Source of the DNA: Allantophomopsis cytisporea
Taxonomy: Eukaryota > Ascomycota > Leotiomycetes > Phacidiales > Phacidiaceae
DNA length: 64,000 nucleotides
Assembly: GCA_024752435.1 (NCBI GenBank)
Contig: CP103030.1
Span: forward strand, 62,001 to 126,000
Direction: 5' to 3'
Below, piece after piece: positions 46,971-57,668 of the stretch. The translations under genes were made by a program, and so were the position numbers. Under the pieces are notes generated by a model. The model saw nothing but the letters and a program-made list of their open reading frames with translations. It was not told where the DNA came from and made no database searches. Position 1 is the first letter of the stretch. Each line of letters opens with the position of its first letter.

Positions 46971-47934
46971 TCAATTCTGATCTATATCCGTTCCACTTGT
47001 CTGCGATTTCAAGCTCAGCATTTGCTCAGCTCTTACCTTATGCGCCTGCAACTCCGCTGCTGGCACATCCGGTCCGACCGGCAAAAGGAAGGGTACCTGC
47101 TCGGCCTCCCTCGTGAGGGCTTCAATGATAACGCGCGCACCCTTTGTTGGATCGCCCTGCTGAGCGCCATCGAAGCCATCAAAAGCAGTCTTAATGGGAG
47201 CCAAGATTGGATCATAATCGGAGATATGGGTTTGCACCTTTTGTCGATGTCCTTCGGATAGGAACGGCGTTCTAAAGTGCCCCAGTTGAATCAGACACAC
47301 CCGAATGCCGAGCGGAGCCACCTCTTGTTGAAGTGCCTCGATGACGGTGCAGAGCGCAGACTTGGAAGCACAGAAAAATCCAGCATTAGGGGCTCCTCGT
47401 AGAGCACCAATCCCCGCCACATGAGCTATTGTTCCGCGCCTTGCCTGCCGCATGTAGGGTAGGAGAAATTGAGTCAGGCGCATGGGACCGAAAACGTGCG
47501 TTTCGAAAACTTGTTGCATCTCCGCGTTACTGCAGAGGGGTCATAGGGTCAGTCATATATCCCAGCTGTGAACAGGGAGGAGAAATGAAAATGAGAGATG
47601 TTAGCAGAGTAAGGTACACTTACCCAGTCTCTTCGACAGCACCCTCCAAGATGTACCCTGATGTGTTTACTGCCACGTCTATAAAGCCCTCACGCTCAAT
47701 AATCGGCTGAAGAGCTCCATGCAGTATTTCAGGGGGACCAGTCATGTCAAATTCCAAAGTCTTGCAACCCAGCTGAGCGAGCTTTCCTAGTTCCGATTTG
47801 TTCCTACCAATTGCGAGAACTGTGGCCCACGAACAAACTTGAAGAGCAATAGCCTGGCCGATTCCAGATGACGCTCCGGCGATCAACCATACTGGGCGAC
47901 GTTGAGGATTGGAGGATGTGTCGTTGAAAGACAT
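46971..47934 (-). CDS. SDR-fold protein with a lost catalytic triad (SDR C)
   Basis: Two exons, 47934-47624 and 47529-46971, giving 289 aa. The Rossmann motif AGASSGIG is intact, but three conserved positions have changed. NNAG reads NTSG. The segment aligned with NMGSIGG of SDR A reads HVAGIGA, so the Ser is Gly. GLYCATK is GFFCASK, so the catalytic Tyr is Phe. The frame is intact and the promoter carries a cluster motif, which argues against simple decay. It may bind cofactor or substrate without redox activity, act as a partner of SDR A or B, or catalyse a non-redox step. The intron position matches SDR A. Confidence 0.9.
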
Positions 47935-49479
47935 GCTGCTTCAAAGACACGTAACGTACAAGTCGTCGAAAGACAACAATAGGTCTTCCTCATTGTATTT
48001 TATTCGACCACTTAAGTTCTCGTCGGTGCACTTGGACCGCTGTACAGGTTACGCAGGTCCGTACCTACGAGAGGAACCTCAAATCGAGCTAAGTTGTCAT
48101 ACATCGCTACTCGATACATATGTGAACATGCGCAGCCTGAGATATTTACGTACAAACAAGGTTATTGAAGGAAGTCTCTTTGAACTTGTAGAGCTCTTTT
48201 CGCCCATCAGTTTAAGACTAGCGGCCGGGGGTAGTCGGAAGCATGGGAGCACGGGGCTGCGGGAGTGCGGGAGTGTGAGAGTGCGGAAGCTCTAAAGGAG
48301 ACTTCGCCAGCAAATCGTAAGATTCTGCACGCACTTACTCCTCGGCTGCTCATACCCCTTCCCTGTCAACACTTTATCTGCGCAATCTACACCGTGCAAC
48401 TTTCAGTGATAGAGTGTACTGAGTAAAAGTTCTAGCATAACATTGAGAAAATTTCATGAAATTCTCTAGGTTGTGTCGAATGTCAAAAAAATATTGGATT
48501 ATTGTTATGAATATCTTCCGTCTGTTGTAATTGGTCCTAGGATTTTCAGAGCTCTCGGTATTGACTTATGACCAAGTCTCATTAGTATTGTAAACATTTG
48601 ACCTTGCGGCTAGTCCGTTCATTTGAGATGGTCTGTGTTTAAAATGAATATAAACATGATCTACACTGGACGCCAGATTGACATAAATTACATAGTGACA
48701 GGGAACGTGGTTTAGTCACAGCCGAGGGGATGAGTAGTTACAGCCGAGGGGAGCTCCGTGCCTCGATCCACTTGCTCTATGTACAGCTATAAGGCATGAA
48801 AGCTCCCACTTCTTCCACAGATCGACAAGGGTAACTTAGTGTCCACTATTCTCTCCCCTTATGTAAGTAGTGCAAGTGTGAACAGATGTGGAACAGACAC
48901 CCCCCTGCTGGACCAAAAGCATATCACTATAGTGACAACAGCAAATTCATATAGTCTCAAACCCCCATTTCGGCAGATAAAATGATTCCGAATACATTCA
49001 CAGAAAGGCCTTCAAAGAGTTCATATTCTGAATTGTGTAATATCTGTATCCCAAGTTTTTGTAGCGTTCATTATCAATCTTCCACAACTGTATAGTTATT
49101 TTGCTCTAAGCTCTTGGCCTGTGCCCAACCAGGGGATGTCGACCACGTCCCCACAAAAGCTAGTTTGGGAATAATCGCATTCCTGTAACGGATCGATGAT
49201 CGACACAAAACGACTTGTTGACATAGCACGTTCGTCACAATTCTGATCAAGTCCAAGCGCAGGTCAAGTAATTCAATATTCGTCTAAGGGTGGTTTCAAT
49301 AAAGATATAAATCTAGCCAATTCTGTCTCTAGTTCTCTATCAGGATTGTCGTCTAGGTTCCACAGAACCTCATCCTCTGGCCTTGCCACATGCGGTGATT
49401 CTTGCACATCGCATCTAATAGACAAATGCTGTCTCCCCTGACCCGCTACCCCATGAAGGGTGAAGCATGACATGGCTGC
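47935..49479. other. Gene-free stretch at the right border of the cluster
   Basis: The SDR C promoter with one motif copy is followed by about 1.3 kb in which I see no supported gene. A short direct repeat (CAGCCGAGGGGA) occurs near 48720 and 48742. Confidence 0.5.
48049..48060 (+). promoter_or_regulatory. Cluster motif upstream of SDR C
   Basis: TTACGCAGGTCC, one base off the consensus, 115 bp from the SDR C start. A weaker inverted copy, GGACCGCTGTAC, is 4 bp away at 48034-48045. This is the rightmost copy I found. Confidence 0.6.
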
Positions 49480-51063
49480 TCAATCCTTTCTGAAGTGGAA
49501 CTCGGATCGAGTTCTAAGGGCAACTTGCATAAGGGATTCGACCGTATCTGCGTTTGGATTATACACTGTGAGGGTGATTTTTCCTGTATCACTCCCCACC
49601 TCGTCCAAGCCAGTTTCTATTATAGAATCTCGGTGGAGAGCTCCACTTCCAGTGCCAAGCTCTCGGTGAAAGGTTTCGTAGTCATCTGTGGTAGTCAAAA
49701 ACGGTCGATGTGAAGACAGTGCTAACTCGTCCAGCAGAAAAGGGTCGTCGTGAGATTTCACATCCACATGTGTGCTGCTCGTATGTGGCAGGTGGTTGTC
49801 AAAGTCGTAGGGGCTCAGCTGCACTGACTGTGACGAACCTGAAAAAGCCCATGACATATCTTCCATCGGGAAATGCCCTGAGATATTGTCTTGAACTGCG
49901 CTTGCTGCACAGCTCTCGGCCGTAATATCTGCAGTCGCGCATGGATCGCTAGTCCAGTGACTCTCGGAGCTGCCAACGTGCGATTCCCACCCTGATAGGG
50001 TTTCGGTAACAAATTCTTGGTCGACCACAGGACCAGCCGAATTTATCATGACATCGCCCTCACTCAAGTTATCAATTGGTGAAGGGCCCAGTGAGTCCAC
50101 GAGAGTCATCTCTTGGTCCTCGACATCACCATTTTCGTCGTCTTCCAAAGTTTCTGAGACCACTTCGCTGTCTCGACGAGGAGGCTCGGTATGACCAATA
50201 CTTCTCGCGTTCCTTTGTCTTCGACTAAGGATAGTATATCTGCTCGAGATGTTAGCAGTCTTTGGCTTTTATAAGAGCTTTAGCGAAAAGGTCTACTGGT
50301 TCTTTATTGCGTTTCTTGACCGCGTAGGGAAATATTCCACTTGAATTTCTTTCCATTGTCTGCGCTTCTTTTCGTATACCTCTAATAGAAGCTGGTTCTA
50401 AGTGTTCAGACACAAGAGTCAATAATATTATCCTAACATATAAGGAGGTTTCTATTTGGAAACTTGATACTGACCTCTTCTTCTGTCCATTGACTACGAT
50501 CCAGTTCAGGATCAAGAAATTGCTTCCAACGCTTCGAGCATTCTGTTCTATGTGATTAGTCAAGATTTATGAACGTATACAAATCCAGATTCGACTGGAT
50601 GAATAACTCACGATCTGCACTTCGACTTTTGATAGCATTTGCGACGACTGTCCAACTAAAAGAACAGCATGAGCATTAAACTTCCAGTACCCTAAAATGC
50701 TCATGATAGAGTTCAAAGCTGTCCCTTACCTTGTGCCGTAGTTTTTCACCGCTTCTGTCAGAAGTTTGTCTTCGGCCTGGGTCCAATGGCCCTTATTCAT
50801 TCCACCAGAGACCACGTTATGCCACCGCTTTCGGCAATCTTTGTTCGTGCGACCTGGAAGTTTACTCGCAATGCATTGCCAATCTTTGACGGCTCCATTC
50901 GCTACTGTATGATTCAAACATGGGATGTTAGCAAGATATCCTCTTTCTTCAACCAATTGACTCATCTAGCAAACCAGACATTTGGGGACATGCGTTGAGC
51001 AAGCACTTCGCCTCTGAGCAACTCATCCTCCGCTGGAGTCCATCTGCGTGGTACCTGTGGCAT
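49480..51063 (-). CDS. Three-repeat Myb-type DNA-binding protein
   Basis: Six exons: 51063-50994, 50904-50730, 50655-50612, 50542-50475, 50391-50297 and 50239-49480, giving 403 aa. The first three Myb (SANT) repeats fill the N-terminal 150 residues: RRWTPAEDELLRGEV to LPGRTNKDCRKRWHN; GHWTQAEDKLLTEAV to SADQCSKRWKQFL; and SQWTEEELLLEVY to FPTRSRNAIKNQY. The C-terminal 250 residues are acidic and Ser/Thr-rich, as in an activation region. Intron 1 reads best as GC-AG (GCATGT), since it gives AQLANGAVKDW. It could regulate the neighbouring cluster, but it lacks the cluster motif in its own promoter, and Myb proteins of this type are common in ascomycetes. A role in this pathway is unproven. Confidence 0.88.
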
Positions 51064-52980
51064 CGTTATGATGAGATATGGTCATACAACAACAATACTC
51101 TGGTGATTGAAATGTTGGGAAATATTCCAGTCAAGTTCCGACCACTCTGGCTTTGTATGCGGCTCATTCCATCTTTCTTACGCATGATGTATATTTCGAT
51201 AAGGTGGGGAGAGTAAGCGGCTGATGTAGATATTCAATCTTCATATGCGGTTTGCAGATCTTTACGTTGTCAGCGAGACTGATAGAACAACCTTTCACCT
51301 ACCCGGACCAATGTCAACTTCACAAATGTCATAGCGTGTTTGTATACGCGGAACCCATGGCCCGTGCTAATGCCCTTGCGGGCATCAATTGTAGAATTGA
51401 CCATCTTCAGTTCTTTACATGGGGTAACATGGAGCGAACTAGGCTTATCGTTGTCTCGGGGAAGTCTTAGCTTAATAGCACGCACAATGTCAGTACGTAG
51501 TATGATAAGCTCTTGATGCCTTCCGAGGTGAGTTAATGTATATAACGATCACTTGGCTACATGCAGGGGCAGGGGAACAGGGGTAGTAATTGTATATACG
51601 AAAGAATATGATGAAATGTGACTATCAATCTTCATTCTTATTGGCGTGACCACCAATCCTAATAGAAGAAAAAGTAACGCTAGTCCTAGTTCAAACTCCT
51701 ACCCTTTACTTTGTATATTTTGAAAACAAATTTCCTTAGTTTTAGAAAATAATGACAAAAGATCAAATATCCTTGCCACTCGTACTTGTATATACAATTA
51801 CTACCCCTGATGTACTGTAGAACATAAACCACCCCACATCACTCGAGTACCCACCGTACGCTATTAACATCTCCTCTGTACTCGTAATGCTTTACGAAAG
51901 TTGAGCCAGGAGATTGAAACAGGAATTCATTATCATTCGAGCAGATCCTTACCTAAAAATAAGCTTCTGTGCTTAAAAGTTTCTGCCTATTTTCTTCGTA
52001 TCTGTGCTATAGTTTTACTTCATTAAGGATCCTGGTTATATGCGATAATTTGTTGGATATTTCCACGCCTCTATTGTAGATACGTGTTCCGCGGAGATAC
52101 TGCACTTATAGTATCATGAAAGTGTGTAAGATGAAGATGAATCTAGTGGCTATTATTAATATACGAGGACTCTATGTTTTAGTTGTAGGCCACTTCATGG
52201 CGTTATAGCAAAACCATTGTAATAAAACAGATTGGAATAAGAATTATTTAAAACCCGTTCCTACCCGCCCCTTGTAAACTTTAATTCAAAGGCGGTGGCA
52301 GAATTTCTCCATGGCACGTATGGCAAAACTCTTGTACCTAATCCTATTAAAACACAGCATAATAGATAGGAGGCATTGTAGAGGTAATCTGGCATATTTT
52401 ACGATAATAACTCCATATTGGCGATATGGCATTGCCTCAGCTATTTACCTCGACTGCTCCGGTATCTCTAATCCTCACTGGGGCTCGGAAGCTCAGTCTT
52501 GGCGTTGCAAAAATCATCGTGACCACAGGGGAATGGATGAGGCCAACAGTGTGTTATGAGCACACCACGTGCTTCAATCTACCCCATGCGTCACTAGGGT
52601 ACATAAGGTAGAGGTTATATTCACGTGCTATACCTGACCTAATACTTCAAGTGATTTGGATGAGAAGAAAGCACTACAATATCTACAATATGCTATCAAC
52701 TTGAAGACATCGCTCTTGTGCTATGGAAATGGTTGATAAAATGGTAAATCATCGGCGATCGAAGAGAATTTCGCAAGGATCGGGTTAATTAGGCAACACT
52801 CACCAAGAATAGAAAACTCAGTCACGGTCCACCACCTCAGTATACTAACGAACGTAGACTCAACAATGTCAGCCTTTTTCAGAGCTCAACAACAGTTCGT
52901 CATTTACGAATCGATTTTCTTATCATAATTATAAATTAGCAACTTCAGTTGAAGCCAGATTTGGCGTCCATTATGAGAAG
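51064..52980. other. Gene-free stretch containing MITE copy 2
   Basis: Apart from the MITE I see no supported gene. The sequence is AT-rich in 51700-52300. Confidence 0.5.
51578..51809. mobile_element. MITE-like element, copy 2
   Basis: A 232-bp segment with ends CAGGGGTAGTAATTGTATAT and its reverse complement ATATACAATTACTACCCCTG, a perfect 20-bp inverted repeat. The interior matches copy 1 (15917-16171) in the opposite orientation, with many transition differences. There is no coding capacity. Confidence 0.85.
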
Positions 52981-54393
52981 ATGCCGAACCTTTTGAGTCT
53001 TCCCATTGAGATTGTCTACCAAATAGTACGCTGTCTGGATGATGACACCACAGCACTTGGGTACCTCTCTCTCACCAATCAGCTTTTCTTCAACGTTATC
53101 GATCCAATTCTCGCCGTTCGTCTTCAACAGTTCTCCTTTGATGAGTCACACAGAACCAGTGAATTTCCTGGACTAGGGTATCTCTTCAATTATCTCAAAA
53201 CTATCATCACATATCCTAAGCTATCTACATACGTCAAGCATGCACACGTTGATGCATTCATGCTATATCCATATCGGCGTGTTCATGAAACAAACTCAGC
53301 CTACAAGCTCGAATCTTCGGATGTTTCACTTTTGGAAAAGGCCCTTGATCATCTTCAAGTTTCAGGCGAAATGCGTAAGAAGTGGCTTGGGTTGTTGCAA
53401 AATGTCGAAGAGGTTGAAGAATGTGGAAGCACGGCCATTGCATTGATTTTACTCCTGTTGCCAAACTTGGAAACACTGTATTGTCCGGATGCCCATTGTC
53501 AGAGAATGGATGAAGCAGTTCAACATGCAGTATCAAGGTCGCCTCCCATCTCCTTCTGCCATCTCAAATCGGTCACGTCAAGACATTGGGATACTGAGGG
53601 TGGGTTTGATGCAGAGTGTGTCTTTGCGTTCCTTCCACTTCCATCCTTGGAGTCCGTTGGGGGACACATGGGTGTTTTAGATCTGATCTCAATACCAACC
53701 ATTGAAAACGATACTTTACCACCTTTCAATGTAAAGCAGATGGAGTTTGAATATAGCGTTTTGGTTCCGCAAGAGTTGAGCAAGATTCTCAAGAAGTGCT
53801 CAGTCTTGAAGAAGTTCGAGTATGAACATGGCGGTGCAATAGTATCAGAAACTGAAGCTTACATTAGTTGCAAGAAACTGGGGAAAGCTCTAAGACATCT
53901 CAAGGGAAGCTTAGAAGAATTGATCTTGCATATGGAGTTTCAGGAGGATTATGGACAGGATGACGACAGTGAGGACGAAAAGGAAGACAATGATACTGAA
54001 GACGGTAAAATCCAACACAGGAAACAAGAGAATGAAGATGATATCTCAGAAGAGGAAATTTCTTCACAGTTTATCGGCTCACTCTCGGTATTCGAAAAAC
54101 TCACCAAAATCGATATTCCCCACTATCAACTAATGGATCCTACCATCCCCTTCCGGCTCAAGACTCTCTTGCCATCTTCCCTCGAATACTTGGAATTGAA
54201 CAACATGTCAGATGACATAGCTGGCGCTGAAGACTTGGAATGTGTCAGAAGTAATTTGATGGAACTTTTGGAGGAGAGAGAAAAGTTTGTTCCAAACTTG
54301 AAAAGGGTAAAATTCTCGGGGGCAAACCGTGGTGATTTTGGGCGAATTGTAAGAGCTTACAAAGACGCTGGAATCAGGTGTAGCTTCTTGTAA
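52981..54393 (+). CDS. F-box protein
   Basis: A single exon encodes 470 aa. Residues 2-45 (LLSLPIEIVYQIVRCLDD and the following LGYLSLTNQLFFNV) fit an F-box, the Skp1-binding element of SCF ubiquitin ligases. The rest has Leu-rich segments of the kind found in fungal F-box/LRR-like proteins and a strongly acidic stretch around residues 318-350 (DDSEDEKEDN). The substrate is unknown. These genes are numerous and fast-evolving in ascomycetes, and there is no sign that it belongs to the PKS cluster. Confidence 0.85.
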   Translation: MPNLLSLPIEIVYQIVRCLDDDTTALGYLSLTNQLFFNVIDPILAVRLQQFSFDESHRTSEFPGLGYLFNYLKTIITYPKLSTYVKHAHVDAFMLYPYRRVHETNSAYKLESSDVSLLEKALDHLQVSGEMRKKWLGLLQNVEEVEECGSTAIALILLLLPNLETLYCPDAHCQRMDEAVQHAVSRSPPISFCHLKSVTSRHWDTEGGFDAECVFAFLPLPSLESVGGHMGVLDLISIPTIENDTLPPFNVKQMEFEYSVLVPQELSKILKKCSVLKKFEYEHGGAIVSETEAYISCKKLGKALRHLKGSLEELILHMEFQEDYGQDDDSEDEKEDNDTEDGKIQHRKQENEDDISEEEISSQFIGSLSVFEKLTKIDIPHYQLMDPTIPFRLKTLLPSSLEYLELNNMSDDIAGAEDLECVRSNLMELLEEREKFVPNLKRVKFSGANRGDFGRIVRAYKDAGIRCSFL

Positions 54394-57300
54394 AACCAAT
54401 TAGGATGTCAAGAAACAGTAGTCCGCTTTTGAGATTCATAACAACTGTACAGTACCTTTGAACATAATAACGACGAAAAATACAAAACAGTATTCACCAA
54501 CGTCTCAGATCTTGAGAACTGTTCCATATCATAAACTATGGTTCCATAAGTAGGATTCAACTGTAAGGCATTCTTGCAGTTTACTTTCTTCCTCCAAAAT
54601 CTGCCATGAGATTCGAATTCTGGACGACCAATGAGTTGATGCCTAAGTCAACTTCCCAGTTTCGCTCTATCTAACCGCCAACGCCTCATCTACGCATAAA
54701 TGTTAAGACTATATAACATTAGCATCTTTCAAGGATATCCTACAAGGGGTTATGTGATAGCATACTCTAAGCAAAGACTGTGAGAGGCTAGCTAACAATT
54801 GAACTTCAATTTAACCTTAACTGTAGCATACGTCATCCGTAGGAGAGCTGCAATATAAAAGAGGGCCGTGTTTCAATTGAGTTTAAAGTGCGGATAGACG
54901 AGCTTGATTAGCGTTCTTGGCAAAGTGGCATCAGCACGAAGAAAAGAGATGCCTAGGTAAGATAAAGTGTATATGAAGCCCTCCGTCAATAACATTCGAT
55001 TCTGAGGTGAAGATCTCACGAATTAGCCAGATGCAAAAAGATGATGCCATCTGCCAATATCAAATGGATGGAGGGTTCCCTCAACTCAATCAATCCCTTG
55101 GTAGAATTCTAGTACGCTACTAACAACAGCATGGTCAACGGGGCCCATTTTTCATACTTACCTATAACAATTCGCTATCAGTTACAAAGACTACAGACAG
55201 GGAGATGTTGAGAGCCATGATGAATGGGCATACACTCTGAGTAGGTCTTCAATTGTGTAACCACAATGATCGCGTGCTCTTCAAATACACACTTATACTA
55301 ATTTTTATTCCTAGGAAACGTTCGCACGAGCTGTAAGACCATACGATATTGTCGGATATATGTATAATTATGTGTAGTCACACTACCTCCAGGAGCTCGC
55401 TTTAATAACGGGCTGCTTTGCAAATTAGACCCGCACTACATTGGAGTGCTCTGCGTATTTGAAACGTACTCGCCGTTCAATTAGAAACTCAAATGGTAGA
55501 GCTTCCGACAAAATCAACCTGAACCGCAGCGAATGCCATCTCATAGAACTCATCAGATGAATCTGTACTGGTGTAATTCTGAGCTGCAACATTTCCCTCG
55601 GATGTTGATTGAACAACTGCTGCTGCAGAAGTATGTACTTCTGTGGATCATTTTGGTGCGTTGTAGGCAAAAGAATTCTGAGAACCATTGACCACATGCT
55701 ACTGTGGGAGGTGACAGAAGTGTTTCTCTTCTCTCTGATGTTGTGCGAGAAGTGTCTCGGTCTGTCGCTTCCTGACCGGCTGGTTCGAAGGCTGATCAGG
55801 CTCTGGCCCGCAAGCCCCAATCCTTAGAGGACTGGTGTCTGCATCGTGTATTGGTGAGCCTGTCGAGAACTGCTCATTTTGAGTCCCATGTTGATTTTCA
55901 TCTTGCATTCCTTAAGAAGGATCCAAGTCATACCTGGGATTGACTTCGAATAATCTATCACTTCGTTGACTGGGCTGGCCATGCGAATACTAACATACAA
56001 AATTACTTGGCGCTCGTAAACAGGGATGACTATAACCTACCGACCCTATCCCGTTTTCCTCAGACTGCCTTGCACAGGGAAGCTGATTAGAAGATGACTT
56101 GCAGAAATGTCTGTTGATAACCCTGACGTTTACCTGAGGCTCATAGCCGCAGCGTTTCATTTTAGGTGCTACCATGTTGTGTCATGTCGTTGGCCCGTGA
56201 TAGTTGTCATGAGCAAGTTATGATTTGCACAAATCTTTATTAGGGTAGTATTATTCAATGCTCACCGAGACAAGGTAGTATTGGGAGCCTTCTTATGTAT
56301 GAAGCTACACAGCACTGACCTACATTATCCTCGAACTTGACAGTACCACTACAACTGATATAACCGAATGACCAATAATGGGGCAGTAACGGAGAGTGTC
56401 TCTTGGAAATACACCATAAGAGTTCGCCGGAAACCCTCATTTCCGAAAGGTTATGAACATATCATAGAAAGGATTTTTGATACTCTCGACTTGCAATAAA
56501 GAAAGGTAAATTCAATGCAGAAGTACCTACAGATTACCAATTGACCATCCACGATTTCAGATGCTGTGCTGCATAAACCCACATCCAGCCTCTAGAAACA
56601 GCTCAACAGTGAAAAGAAAAAAAGACAAAAGATCGAAGTCAGAGAAAGGGATAGTCTACGATGCGCTGGTGAACTATGTAGAAATAAAAAGCAGAGTCGA
56701 CATCGAGAGAGAGCGTACGTGTCCGACTAGAAGGAACAAACAGGTCTATCCAGCCTAATAGAAGGATACAGGCAACGGAGGAACTCGAAAATTCATCTCA
56801 TGCGAAATTCCGCGACACCAGAAAAATATCAGTATATACGTTGATCGCGCGACGGAGTCACAGGTCACCACGCATCGCAGTGAGAAGGAGGAGCAAATTC
56901 TTCTGGGCAAAGTGGATCTTGCGCATTCGGGGATGCGAACTCAATTGGCACGGCGAATGGGACACTTGGCATATATTTATGTAGCTTTCACTGTGGAGAG
57001 TTCATAACCAATAGATAGTTTGTATTTCATGAATCGCATACAGCTAGATATGGCAAGCCACCAAAACGATCGTCGCTGTTACAAGTTCATATTGATGTTC
57101 AATTTGGCTGAGGTTACAGGAAGTTCCCCGATTTATCCCAGAAATCAAGTGGTAGTGGCCATATACTTACTATCTGATATTTCTGATATTTATGAGAGCC
57201 GCGCATCCCGTATACAGATTGTTGTGCAGTTCACACGCGCACGAGCCTCATATCCATCCTTCCATCTACAAGACACTAAGCGGCACAGAAAACGATATCA

Positions 57301-57668
57301 AGACAACGTCAAAGTCTTATTCAATATCATCACTCCATTCGGACATTTCCCTACGATATTCCCCTACTAATCCCATCTTAACATCTATCCCTACATTCCA
57401 CATCACCATCACCATCAAACCCTCAAGAAAAATAATTACAAAAAATGCACCGAACCCTATCCCAACCAAGTCCTACACTCCCAAAAAAAAATGCACTCGG
57501 CAATATAGCACACGGCAACACACCAACCATCAAACTAGCAAGATACATCACAAATCACAAATCACGTGCTGGAGTACTACGACGAATCATAAGGTAAGTA
57601 CTATAGTGATAGGTTTAAAAAGCGAAGCATTGAATCAGATTCACAGGGAGGTATCATTTTGCGTAAAC
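54394..57668. other. Long gene-poor region with a possible relic at 55.4-56.2 kb
   Basis: On the minus strand between about 56175 and 55425, several open frames of 60-131 codons adjoin and could be joined by introns or be pieces of a decayed gene, for example KRCGYEPQVNVRVINRHFCK followed by a Gln-rich segment. I recognise no domain and cannot support a model. 57270-57545 is a duplicated copy of downstream sequence, listed separately. Confidence 0.4.
57270..57545. repeat. Duplicated A/C-rich segment, copy 1
   Basis: This matches 59785-60090 in the same orientation. Shared words include GATATCAAGAC, TCTTATTCAAT, AAAAAATGCACCGAA and the run CGGCAATATAGCACACGGCA. Copy 2 abuts the 3' end of the CAP10-type gene, so copy 1 looks like a displaced duplicate of that gene's 3' flank. 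Confidence 0.8.

Noticed and set aside
55425..56175. Multi-exon gene on the minus strand
   Set aside because: The open frames can be joined in several ways, but none gives a recognisable domain, so I kept it only as a note in the regional entry.
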